A DNA stretch of 57,960 bases from Bacteroidales bacterium (lineage in GTDB: Bacteria; Bacteroidota; Bacteroidia; Bacteroidales; WCHB1-69). The stretch is taken from NCBI GenBank assembly GCA_023229985.1, contig JALNYF010000007.1, positions 1-57,960 of the forward strand, in the 5' to 3' direction. Position 1 is the first letter of the stretch. Every line of letters begins with the position of its first letter. Position numbers and translations under genes: made by a program. Shown here in pieces: positions 50,692-57,960 of the stretch. The notes under the pieces were generated by a model that was not told where the DNA came from, did not search any database, and worked only from the letters and a program-made list of their open reading frames with translations.

Positions 50692-51492
50692 TTACATTGA
50701 TTGAATTTTGCGAGCCAATTTTGCAGCCAGACCGGGGAAAAAGCGTTTAATGTATGCCATCAGCAGCTCTTTTCGTCCGACCAAAACCTCTCTTTTTTTT
50801 CGATAAATGGCACGAACGATTTTGCGGGCGGCTTGTTTTGGGGAAACGCCACCGGCTTGCCCGGCATCTAATTTCCCGTGCTGCTTACCTCCTTTATCCA
50901 ATGCATAAAAAGAGATATTGGTTCTTACTCTGCCCGGACATACAAACGTTACGCGAATATTTTGCGCATAATACTCGGCATGGAGTGTTTCAAAAAAACC
51001 ATATAGGGCGTGTTTTGCGGAGCTGTATGCACAACGAAGGGGAAACCCGAATCTGCCAGCAATACTGGTAGTTACCACAAACTGACCACCACCATTTTCA
51101 AGCATTTTCGGAAGCAAATTTTTCGTAATGATCACAGGCGCGTAATAATCAACATTCATTATTTTGTGAATGATGGACATTTCTGTATCTAAAATTGTGG
51201 TTCTTTGGCTGATACCGGCGTTGTTGTACATAATATCGATTCTGCCAAATTGTTGCCAAGCCTGATTTGCCAACTCATCAACTCCTTCTAAGTCGGAAAG
51301 GTCGAAATGGAGAATGGCTACTTGGGGCGATCCTAATGCAATACATTGATTTTTAACATCTTGTAATTTATCTGCTTCTAAGGCAGTCAAAATAAGCGTA
51401 GCCGATTCTGCTGCCAATTGATAAGCAGTAGCTTCTCCAATGCCCGACGAAGCGCCCGTAATCCAGACTATTTTATCTTTAAATTTATGCAT
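50692..51492 (-). CDS. Short-chain dehydrogenase/reductase (SDR)
   Basis: A 266-aa classical SDR that would oxidise or reduce a hydroxyl/carbonyl group with NAD(P). It has the cofactor motif TGASSGIG (12-19), NNAG (90-93), catalytic Ser143 and the YxxxK pair Tyr156/Lys160 (YSSAK), followed by an ETLHAEY helix and a PGRVRTNI segment. The C-terminus is basic and amphipathic (YIKRFFPGLAAKLARKIQ), suggesting membrane association and a lipid-like or hydrophobic substrate. It is the first gene of the operon, with the promoter at 51516-51545, and 10 bp separate it from the VOC gene. Confidence 0.9.
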   Translation of the reverse strand: MHKFKDKIVWITGASSGIGEATAYQLAAESATLILTALEADKLQDVKNQCIALGSPQVAILHFDLSDLEGVDELANQAWQQFGRIDIMYNNAGISQRTTILDTEMSIIHKIMNVDYYAPVIITKNLLPKMLENGGGQFVVTTSIAGRFGFPLRCAYSSAKHALYGFFETLHAEYYAQNIRVTFVCPGRVRTNISFYALDKGGKQHGKLDAGQAGGVSPKQAARKIVRAIYRKKREVLVGRKELLMAYIKRFFPGLAAKLARKIQSM

Positions 51493-51515
51493 AAAACAGT
51501 TTCTTTTAACGAGTG

Positions 51516-51545
51516 CAAAGATACAATTTTTAAAAGAATATCAAA
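51516..51545 (-). promoter_or_regulatory. Promoter of the SDR-VOC-Hdr operon
   Basis: The minus strand has TATCTTTG (plus 51516-51523) and a TTTG (plus 51542-51545) with 18 nt between them, close to the -33/-7 consensus. The SDR start lies 24 nt downstream. I see no other clear promoter within the seven genes. Confidence 0.68.
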
Positions 51546-51547
51546 GA

Positions 51548-52882
51548 TTAAATCAATTTCTTTTGCCAGTGAGCATATTTAAGATATAAAAAAGAGACGA
51601 TGGCAAGACAAATGCTATATACAAACTCGGCGCACCAAATAATTTCAATCGGTTGGGGAATGATTTTTGTTACCAGCAAAATATAGAAAACATAGATAAC
51701 CAATATGGAAGATTCAATAATAAATGCGGTCATGGTATTTCCGGTACCGGAGAGGGCTTCAAATAATATTGAAGCAAAACACATGGTAATGGCACTCCCA
51801 CAAATAACATACAAAGCCGGTACGGAGGCACGAGCAAGGAGGACATCATCGGTGTAAAGGAAAGCAAGTTGCTCCGGAATAGCCGCACAAAAAATTATTA
51901 AAATACTCATTATCAACAAAGTAAGTTTTAGTATTCGGCGCAGTAACAACATAACATCATTCGATCTCCCTTCCCCTATCAGCCGACTGGTGAACGTATT
52001 GGCGGTAGCTGCAAGCGCAAATACAGGAATCAGAATAAGCGAATATACACTTCTGACAATGCCGGAAATCGCAATGGCAAGCTCCCCATTTTGTTCTATC
52101 AGAATAAAAAATACAAACCAAATTCCAAACGACACAAGCCGCTGAAGCATAGTTGGAAACGATATTTTGATAATAGAAACAATCAACGGAAAATCCCATC
52201 GTTGAAAGGAAAAAATGCCGTATTGTTTGATGGAAAGCCTGGTAAATGTATAAACTATAAAGAAAATTAGGGCAGATAATTCGGCACACACAGAAGCAAT
52301 AGCCGCCCCTTGAATCCCCAATTCCGGGAACCCGAATCTGCCAAAAATCAGCAGGTAATCTAACACTATCGTGACAACTGCCATCAGTAAAGTGGTGTAA
52401 GTTATGACTTTAGTATTTGACAAACCGATATACAACGCGCGAAACAAGAAGTTAAAGCAAACAAAGATAATGCCATAATGACGGTATTCCATGAATTTCA
52501 CGGCAGCCATACGAATGTCAGGTGATTCGATAACGGAGTATAGCAACGTATCTATGCTAAAATGTAGCAAAGTAAATAGTAAGATGGAGAGTGCCAAAAC
52601 CACTATCAGCCCGTGATTAAAAACGTGCCCGATGCGCGACAAATCGTTTTCTCCCAATCGTCTGGCAATGACAATTTGTATGCCCACTGCAAATCCCAAA
52701 GCCAAATTGGAAAAAACAAAATAATACATTCCTGCCATCATCACCGCCCCCAGCTCAACCGTCCCAACATGTCCCATAAAAACGGTATCAACAAAAATAA
52801 TGATTGTCTGCGCCAAGTTTCCCAACATAATGGGAACCGCAACCCGGATGATACTTTTATTACTATAAGATTTATCTAACAT
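51548..52882 (-). CDS. MATE family efflux transporter
   Basis: A 444-aa inner-membrane multidrug and toxin extrusion transporter with 12 hydrophobic segments arranged as two six-helix halves. It belongs to the NorM/DinF superfamily and would expel cationic drugs or other compounds with sodium or proton exchange. The conserved start (IRVAVPIMLGNLAQTIIIFVDTVFMGHVG) and the repeat-half GxxxxxSRLIGEG (about 302-312) identify the family. It has a separate promoter at 52922-52929 and ends just upstream of the SDR operon promoter. A link to that operon is possible but not shown. Confidence 0.93.
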   Translation of the reverse strand: MLDKSYSNKSIIRVAVPIMLGNLAQTIIIFVDTVFMGHVGTVELGAVMMAGMYYFVFSNLALGFAVGIQIVIARRLGENDLSRIGHVFNHGLIVVLALSILLFTLLHFSIDTLLYSVIESPDIRMAAVKFMEYRHYGIIFVCFNFLFRALYIGLSNTKVITYTTLLMAVVTIVLDYLLIFGRFGFPELGIQGAAIASVCAELSALIFFIVYTFTRLSIKQYGIFSFQRWDFPLIVSIIKISFPTMLQRLVSFGIWFVFFILIEQNGELAIAISGIVRSVYSLILIPVFALAATANTFTSRLIGEGRSNDVMLLLRRILKLTLLIMSILIIFCAAIPEQLAFLYTDDVLLARASVPALYVICGSAITMCFASILFEALSGTGNTMTAFIIESSILVIYVFYILLVTKIIPQPIEIIWCAEFVYSICLAIVSFLYLKYAHWQKKLI

Positions 52883-52921
52883 ATTGATTTACAACAATAT
52901 AAATAGCGAACTTTTAAGATG

Positions 52922-52929
52922 CAAAATTA
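52922..52929 (-). promoter_or_regulatory. -7 promoter element of the MATE gene
   Basis: The minus strand reads TAATTTTG (TAnnTTTG), 39 nt before the start codon at 52882. Confidence 0.6.
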
Positions 52930-53038
52930 CACTTTTTTTGAAGAAAACCTTTCATTCTTTTATTCAGAAAAATAAATAAGATCATTAAACTCTTTGGTTC
53001 ATTCATAGTCAAAGAAATGTTGTTACGAAATTTTAGAC

Positions 53039-53530
53039 ATGAAATTATCAGATATTCCCAAGCCAAAAATAGAGTTCGATGTGCCGGAACAGTATTTTAA
53101 TACTATGCAAAATTCTGTTTTACAACGAATTGCAGAACAAGAAAAGCAGAAAATTATCATTCGAAAGAGAATCTTCACAATTTCGGCAATTGCTGCTTCT
53201 TTCATAATAATTATGGGGATTGGTTTCATCTTTTTGAATGATTTTACCTCTTCAGAAACGCACGATCAACTTGCCTATTCTGTAGTTAATAAAGCACAGA
53301 AAGTGGAAAAAAAGATTATTTCAGACACTATGCCAAAGAGTGTGGAAATCAAGGTTGCGGACACGGAACCAAAGTTAAGCAAAACGCAAAACGCAACATC
53401 ACCCCAAAAATACTCCGAACCTTTGCTTGAAGAAAGCGACATCGAATTGAATGAGGAAGATTTTAATGATATTGATTATCAAATACTTGAACTTTATTCT
53501 GACGAAATCGTCTTTATAGATGATTTTTAA
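53039..53530 (+). CDS. Single-pass membrane protein, anti-sigma-like shape
   Basis: A 163-aa protein. Residues 1-44 are a soluble, charged N-terminal part (about half helical, with a KPKIEFDVPEQYF start). Residues 45-67 form one transmembrane helix, and 70-163 are rich in Asp, Glu, Lys and Ser, with an acidic C-terminus (NEEDFNDIDYQ, DEIVFIDDF). This shape (small cytosolic N-part, one helix, periplasmic tail) is like anti-sigma factors and envelope sensors, but no zinc motif or sigma factor gene is nearby, so the assignment is open. It is followed by the tRNA-Arg gene. Confidence 0.6.
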   Translation: MKLSDIPKPKIEFDVPEQYFNTMQNSVLQRIAEQEKQKIIIRKRIFTISAIAASFIIIMGIGFIFLNDFTSSETHDQLAYSVVNKAQKVEKKIISDTMPKSVEIKVADTEPKLSKTQNATSPQKYSEPLLEESDIELNEEDFNDIDYQILELYSDEIVFIDDF

Positions 53531-53661
53531 AAATAAATTATTCTTTATTTTTATTTCAGGATAGGTGCGGCATATTCATAATTTCATTAATATTGCACCT
53601 TCTCATCCGGTTTAATAATTCATTTAATATTAAGCAGATAGATAAATAATAAACGGAAAAA

Positions 53662-53734
53662 GTTCCCGTAGTTCAGCGAATAGAATGTCAGATTCCGGTT
53701 CTGAAGATCGCGGGTTTGAGTCCCGCCGGGAACA
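53662..53734 (+). tRNA. tRNA-Arg (anticodon CCG)
   Basis: A full cloverleaf of 73 nt. The acceptor stem GTTCCCG/CGGGAAC has discriminator A at 53734. The anticodon arm TCAGA/TCTGA encloses the loop TTCCGGT with anticodon CCG, which reads CGG arginine codons. The T-arm GCGGG/CCCGC has loop TTTGAGT, one base different from the usual TTCGAnT. The 3' CCA is not encoded and must be added afterwards. A hairpin terminator follows. Confidence 0.92.
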
Positions 53735-53735
53735 C

Positions 53736-53764
53736 AAAGAGCAACAAAATAGTTGCTCTTTTTT
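53736..53764 (+). terminator. tRNA-Arg terminator
   Basis: AAAGAGCAAC pairs with GTTGCTCTTT around the 6-nt loop AAAATA, followed by a T-run. Confidence 0.88.
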
Positions 53765-53800
53765 GTTTAAACTCACGGTAAATATGCACGGCAGCAATCA

Positions 53801-53841
53801 AAAATGAAATGGGAGCAAAAATTTAGCTCCCATTTCATTTT
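53801..53841. terminator. Perfect 16-bp palindromic hairpin
   Basis: AAAATGAAATGGGAGC (53801-53816) and its exact complement (53826-53841) surround a 9-nt loop. It is A-rich before and T-rich after, so it works in both directions. It lies between the tRNA terminator and the convergent 640-aa gene and could serve either. Confidence 0.75.
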
Positions 53842-53970
53842 TCTAAAAATTTCAACCACTTCTGCAGAAATTTGGGTTCACTTGGGCAAATATGCATGCA
53901 TACGCTACGCAATGATTATCGCCAAGTGCTTTACCAATGATCCTGCTGCGCAGGAGCATTGTGATATTTT

Positions 53971-55893
53971 TTAATCACTCAAACAACGGACTGACCAGCC
54001 GTAGCTCTTTTCGTCTTTTTTGCGAATATCGTTATTTGTAGAGTAAGTGGCGATGTAGTAGTAGTAGGCTCTGTCTTGATTATTGAACTCGGTAGCACTC
54101 CAATAACTGGCGAAGAGACCAAAATCGTCATAATAACCGTAATAGTGTCCCGCAGGTAGCGCACTAAAGCCCGTTGCATTATTGGCAGAGGGATTATTCC
54201 CAACACTGCAAGCACTTGGATGACTGGCCCAACCGGTGGTCGAAGCTAATGCCTTATCTACACTATTGCTACAAGTGTAGTCACTTTTGCTGCGAACATA
54301 ATTGATAAGTTGCGACCACTCCGCATTGCTTGGCACGTGCCATCCGGTGGGACAAATACCTTGCACACCGCTCGGATTAGAAGAGGAACTAGGACTGTTG
54401 CGCATCACCGCTTTCCAATTATACAAATAGCCGTACGTATTTACATTGTTGGCATCATTATTAGGATTATAGCGATAAGCAATTGTAGTGCTGATGCTGC
54501 TACCCAAGTCAATAAAAGTACCGTCCGCGTATTTTGTAGTGCGGAGGTTTTCTTTCATCCAACATTGATTGCCGATTTGGACGGTGTTGTAGGTATTGCC
54601 GTCGCGGTCGGTAAGAGTTGATGGACAATTCAAACCTGTAACAAAAATTTTCTGTTCACCATAGCTCGTTCCTTCACTATTCGTCACATACGCCCGCACG
54701 TAATAAATAGTGCCGGCTGTTAAATTGGTCAAATTACTTGTAAAAGCACCCGTTCCGCTCCCATCGGTGGTGTAGTTATTGGAGTTTGTAGGATTTTGGG
54801 AGGTACTCCAGCAAACGCCGCGAGCAGTAACCGAAGTATTGCCGTCAAAAGTTACATTTCCACCGCAAGTGGCGGTGGTGCCGGTAATGTTGGTTACGGC
54901 GGAAGTGGATACTGTGGCAGTGGTTACTGTGGAGGGTATTAATTGTAATGTTGTAAAAATCTCTTGATTTCCATAGCTTGTCCCCATGCTATTCGTCGCA
55001 TACGCCCTTACATAATAAGTAGTATTAGGAGTTAAGCCTGTTATGTTGCTTGTAATTGTACCCGATCCTGAAATATCGGTAGAGTGAAGATTCTCAATAG
55101 TGGGATTGGGGGAAGTGTTCCAGCAAAAGCCGCGCGCTATATCGGGGAAACTGCCCTCGGAAGTAACATTGGCACTACATTTTGCATTATCAACTCCAAT
55201 ATCTAAAACGGCAGTTGTCGTAACGGTCGATCTGATGTCGCTGACACATCTTACGCTGAAACTCGATGACGGTAACATATTCTCTGTTGTGATTTGCGGA
55301 CAATGACAATGAAAACTGACAACAAGCGGATCAGTTAAAAAAACGGTTGAAGTACAATAGAAGGCGGAAGACATCGATCGTTCATAGCGGCGAGTAGAAC
55401 TGTTATAGTAACCACCCGGCGGAATATTAAAGCCCTCGGCAGGGGAAGTCCCGATAGAATGCAACCATTGGGAAGATGAAAGTAAGCTTTTAAAGCCGGC
55501 AGCTCCGGTAGAAGATTCCAAGGCTTCCCATTCGCTTTGAGAAGGCAGGTGCCAACCGTTGGGACAAACACCCTGCAACGGCTCCGCCAACTGCGTAATA
55601 GGTATTTTCGGATCGGTTTGGGTAGCGGCGTAATAGGTGTACAATAGTCCATACCTATTCAAATTGTCCGGTTCATCATTATAATAACGTGTGTCCGGAA
55701 TTTCACTACCATCAGCATATTGTGTTGCACGCAAATTTTCACGCATCCAACACTTGCCACCCACATAGTATAAGTGATACTTGTAGCCCTGATAATCAAG
55801 GGGAGAATTGCAGAGATTTTGTGCTGAAAGATGTCTTGCACCCAGTATCATACAACATACTGTCATTAAAATAAAAAGAAAGTGTTTTTTCAT
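53971..55893 (-). CDS. FISUMP-domain secreted protein with two FN3-like repeats
   Basis: A 640-aa secreted protein with an N-terminal signal peptide (about 1-25, ending LSAQ). It has a first FISUMP domain (about 28-220, YVGGKCWMRENLRATQYADG and GVCPNGWHLPSQSEWE). Two FN3-like repeats follow (about 225-318 and 328-412), each with GxCWxTSxNP and TYYVRAYATNSxGTSYG signatures. A second FISUMP domain (about 425-640) ends in YGWSVRCLSD. The C-terminal domain is the closest relative in this window of the lipoprotein at 487-1239. No T9SS sorting domain is present. Role: probably surface or matrix attachment, unproved. Confidence 0.85.
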   Translation of the reverse strand: MKKHFLFILMTVCCMILGARHLSAQNLCNSPLDYQGYKYHLYYVGGKCWMRENLRATQYADGSEIPDTRYYNDEPDNLNRYGLLYTYYAATQTDPKIPITQLAEPLQGVCPNGWHLPSQSEWEALESSTGAAGFKSLLSSSQWLHSIGTSPAEGFNIPPGGYYNSSTRRYERSMSSAFYCTSTVFLTDPLVVSFHCHCPQITTENMLPSSSFSVRCVSDIRSTVTTTAVLDIGVDNAKCSANVTSEGSFPDIARGFCWNTSPNPTIENLHSTDISGSGTITSNITGLTPNTTYYVRAYATNSMGTSYGNQEIFTTLQLIPSTVTTATVSTSAVTNITGTTATCGGNVTFDGNTSVTARGVCWSTSQNPTNSNNYTTDGSGTGAFTSNLTNLTAGTIYYVRAYVTNSEGTSYGEQKIFVTGLNCPSTLTDRDGNTYNTVQIGNQCWMKENLRTTKYADGTFIDLGSSISTTIAYRYNPNNDANNVNTYGYLYNWKAVMRNSPSSSSNPSGVQGICPTGWHVPSNAEWSQLINYVRSKSDYTCSNSVDKALASTTGWASHPSACSVGNNPSANNATGFSALPAGHYYGYYDDFGLFASYWSATEFNNQDRAYYYYIATYSTNNDIRKKDEKSYGWSVRCLSD

Positions 55894-55996
55894 ATTAGAT
55901 CTATTTATTATAGTTCAAATATTTCATAAAATATTTGAATATAAGCCATAAAAAGACGTCGATTTTTGCGCATTGATTGCTGTTTTTTTTGGGCTG

Positions 55997-56004
55997 CAAA
56001 ATTA
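55997..56004 (-). promoter_or_regulatory. -7 promoter element of the 640-aa FISUMP gene
   Basis: The minus strand reads TAATTTTG, followed by CAGCCC, the same context as the yceD promoter. It lies 103 nt before the start codon at 55893, implying a leader of about 95 nt. Confidence 0.55.
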
Positions 56005-56208
56005 CATTAAAAAATGAAATAAATTCGTTTTTTAATCATTTTTATTTCATAATTTCAGTAAATGCATTAAAAATAAACGTAATATATAAATAATGTAGCA
56101 TAAATATTTTTATATATCACTGAATGTATGCTTTTTATCATGCAAAAAACAAAAATTAAATCAACATTCTACGGTTCATAAATACAACAAATTTCAATAA
56201 TTTCGGCT

Positions 56209-56216
56209 TATTTTTG
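56209..56216 (+). promoter_or_regulatory. Orphan -7 promoter element
   Basis: TATTTTTG on the plus strand (TAnnTTTG) is followed 22 nt later by an ATG that opens a 24-codon frame (56239-56313). That frame is not a recognisable protein. A CCCCTTTTAGGGG hairpin lies further downstream near 56342. Confidence 0.4.
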
Positions 56217-56665
56217 TCAAATAAATACAACTACGGCGATGAAAAACATATTGAATATCCTACAAATTTCGGAATTTTTCGGACAAAAACTGCAATTTAC
56301 AAACAGCTTGTAATACCACAATAAAGACATCATGTCAACGCCCCTTTTAGGGGGCCTGTTTTACCCGAAATAATACTTCTGATTTCTTATGCATCATACA
56401 TTCTTCGAAAATGTAAACCTGACAAAATATGAACCGCTGTCATTTAGCCAATACTAATGATTAATCAAAAATTATTATTATTTACCAGAGAGCAATATTT
56501 AAAAATATGCTCAAAAATTTTTGTCGGCTAAAAATTTTTAGCCAACAAAGGTGCGAAAAATCTATTATTTACATCCTGTAATTCTTTCGATTGTATATTT
56601 TTTGAAAATCAAAAAATGATAAGAATATTCCCCAGGGCGAAGTTTCTTCAGTAAAAAACAAAATA

Positions 56666-57862
56666 CTATTTATTAATAATCAATCTTTTACAATCTGATT
56701 GACCGTTAACGGAGGTGGTCCGAATCAGGTATAAGCCGGCAGCATAATCATCTAAATGAATGGTACAATGAGTGTCTGCACATGGTACAGTCGTCATAAT
56801 CTGACCGATACTATTTAGTAATTGCACTTGCGCCATTTTGTCACCTTCAATCCGTATTACATCCGTCGCCGGGTTAGGATAAATCGTCCAATCCGCGCTT
56901 TCATTCTCTTCTATTTTCGTATCATCGTACAAACAAGAAGCGAAGAAATTATAGATTTCTGTAGCATAGTCGATATCGTTGGCAGGGGTTGAATACCATT
57001 CGTGTGCACCGTTCACTACTTTAATGAAAGCTGTTTTGGTTTCGAAGTAACCGTTTTCATATAAATATTTAGAAAAAGTCAGACCATCATTAGCAGAATT
57101 GGGAAAATTAGTCACGATGGGCGTTGCGTCGCAGCTGTTATAATTTTTCCAATAATCCACGGTAGCTTCTGCGCCCAGTCCCACACTTCCGATAGGAATA
57201 GGAATCAGGCTCATGGTGTAGGAGCCGTCGGTATAAGCGATGGTAGAATCTGCGGTTCCGTGAATATGCATGGCACTGATGTGGGCAACGGGCATATTGG
57301 TATTGACAGCATTGCCGATGGTTCCGCTGACGGAGGCAATGGCGCGAAGACGATTGCCGGCGGCTATCGCCAACCGATTTGCCATGAACCCGCCAATTGA
57401 AAAACCGGTAGCAAACACATTGTGTTGATCAATATTATAAGTAGCAACCAGATTGTCCAAAATCGCCATCAAAAAACCGACATCATCTACATTCGGGTTC
57501 AGCTCAATAGTACTAATGAGTGTGGTAGCTTTTACGCCGGCACCCCAAGCTGCGCCCATCGGAATATTCATGCCAAGTACGGAAAGATTAGCAGGCAACG
57601 CCTGCGGGGTGATCATTATCCATCCATGCTCCTCGGCAATTTCGGTAAATCCGCAACTTTGAGCAAAATTGGTCATTGTATCGCCCAATCCGTGCAAACA
57701 AAACAGAACCGGTGCCGGGTGTGTATTATCATAGCTATCCGGCACATACTCCAAATATTGTCGGACAGTACCCCCATACGAAAGAGTTTTTGCAACATGC
57801 GTTTGCGACCACGTTGTTAAACAAATCACAACCAAAAAGAAAAAAGTGAAAAATTTTCTCAT
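56666..57862 (-). CDS. LpqC-type esterase/depolymerase, T9SS cargo
   Basis: A 398-aa secreted alpha/beta hydrolase. It has a signal peptide (1-19) and a catalytic domain with HGLGDTMTNFA (oxyanion region, about 57-67), nucleophile Ser155 in GFSIGGFM, Asp205 in HIHGTADST and His287 in VNGAHEWYS. This is the usual order of the polyhydroxybutyrate depolymerase/feruloyl esterase (LpqC) family. The C-terminal 75 residues are a type A T9SS sorting domain (IYPNPATDVIRI, GLYLIRTT). The substrate may be a polyester, a feruloyl ester or acetylated polysaccharide; the sequence does not decide. Its promoter lies at 57942-57949. Confidence 0.88.
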   Translation of the reverse strand: MRKFFTFFFLVVICLTTWSQTHVAKTLSYGGTVRQYLEYVPDSYDNTHPAPVLFCLHGLGDTMTNFAQSCGFTEIAEEHGWIMITPQALPANLSVLGMNIPMGAAWGAGVKATTLISTIELNPNVDDVGFLMAILDNLVATYNIDQHNVFATGFSIGGFMANRLAIAAGNRLRAIASVSGTIGNAVNTNMPVAHISAMHIHGTADSTIAYTDGSYTMSLIPIPIGSVGLGAEATVDYWKNYNSCDATPIVTNFPNSANDGLTFSKYLYENGYFETKTAFIKVVNGAHEWYSTPANDIDYATEIYNFFASCLYDDTKIEENESADWTIYPNPATDVIRIEGDKMAQVQLLNSIGQIMTTVPCADTHCTIHLDDYAAGLYLIRTTSVNGQSDCKRLIINK

Positions 57863-57941
57863 AGAATAAAGTTAAAAAAAGAGAGCAAAATGGCTAATTA
57901 TCAATAAAACAGTGCTCTCATTTCTGTTCACAAAGACGCGT

Positions 57942-57949
57942 CAAATATA
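57942..57949 (-). promoter_or_regulatory. -7 promoter element of the esterase gene
   Basis: The minus strand reads TATATTTG (TAnnTTTG), 79 nt before the start codon. The leader contains a GAGAGC...GCTCTC pairing (about 57880-57920) that could form a hairpin. Confidence 0.55.
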
Positions 57950-57960
57950 CAAAAAATTGA

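Larger units (their letters stand above)
55894..56665. other. Gene-poor stretch of 772 bp
   Basis: The base composition is very A+T rich. It contains a promoter-like element for the FISUMP gene (minus, 55997-56004). It also holds an apparently orphan plus-strand promoter (56209-56216) with a 24-codon frame (56239-56313) and a small G+C hairpin (about 56340-56356). I found no recognisable protein, tRNA or CRISPR repeat. It could hide a small RNA or be the remains of a gene. Confidence 0.5.

Noticed and set aside
44778..51492. True methanogen-type heterodisulfide reductase for CoM-S-S-CoB
   Set aside because: The HdrA-like protein lacks the outer ferredoxin domains, the HdrB-like first CCG domain is degenerate, and SDR/VOC partners are present, so a different substrate is more likely.
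53571..53661. A second tRNA before tRNA-Arg
   Set aside because: Only A+T-rich spacer; no second cloverleaf can be folded.
1..57960. CRISPR array
   Set aside because: No regularly spaced short direct repeats with unique spacers were found; the only large repeats are the tandem duplication and the IS ends.

Overview
The window looks like chromosomal DNA of a member of the Bacteroidota, probably Bacteroidales-like or a relative. Three things point there: low G+C content; recurrent TAnnTTTG promoter elements with almost no Shine-Dalgarno sequences; and many secreted proteins with type IX secretion system (T9SS) sorting domains of type A (C25, C1 and C10 peptidases and an esterase) and type B (a duplicated 936-residue protein). 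FISUMP-domain proteins and a BamA-like barrel with PD40 repeats fit the same group. A species cannot be named from the sequence.

Layout: 1-5084 holds a FISUMP lipoprotein and a divergently transcribed gingipain-like C25 peptidase. 5331-14629 is an accessory island: five overlapping genes (C5 cytosine methyltransferase, MORC-like GHKL ATPase, Z1 helicase-like ATPase, PD-(D/E)XK protein, AIPR protein) form a restriction/defence operon of the kind known from comparative genomics of MORC ATPases. On its right lies a 308-bp gutted IS3-family element, and the same IS end occurs alone on its left. 14752-17500 has a CobW-type metallochaperone and a yceD-rpmF-rdgB group. 17983-26034 has a K+/H+ antiporter, an MBOAT acyltransferase downstream of a secreted papain-like peptidase, and a small lipoprotein. 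26163-34007 has a TolB-like/barrel protein, a C10 peptidase with a large insertion beside its active site, mtgA and manA.

34107-40985 is a tandem duplication of a two-gene unit (146-aa secreted protein plus 936-aa CUB/P-domain/PKD/T9SS-B protein). The 936-aa products are identical while most of the 146-aa genes and the flanks have diverged, which looks like gene conversion. 41029-44637 is a valS-small membrane protein-dapD operon. The small protein (58 aa) is easy to miss.

44778-51492 is a tight seven-gene operon: SDR, VOC protein, two HdrC-like ferredoxins, a membrane-anchored HdrD/E-like protein, an HdrB-like protein and an HdrA-like flavoprotein. It has one clear promoter and appears to encode a membrane-bound heterodisulfide-reductase-like redox complex of unknown substrate. 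With the IS-flanked defence island and the converted duplication, it is the best lead here. The rest holds a MATE transporter, a single-pass hypothetical protein, tRNA-Arg(CCG), a two-domain FISUMP protein, a gene-poor stretch and a T9SS-exported esterase.
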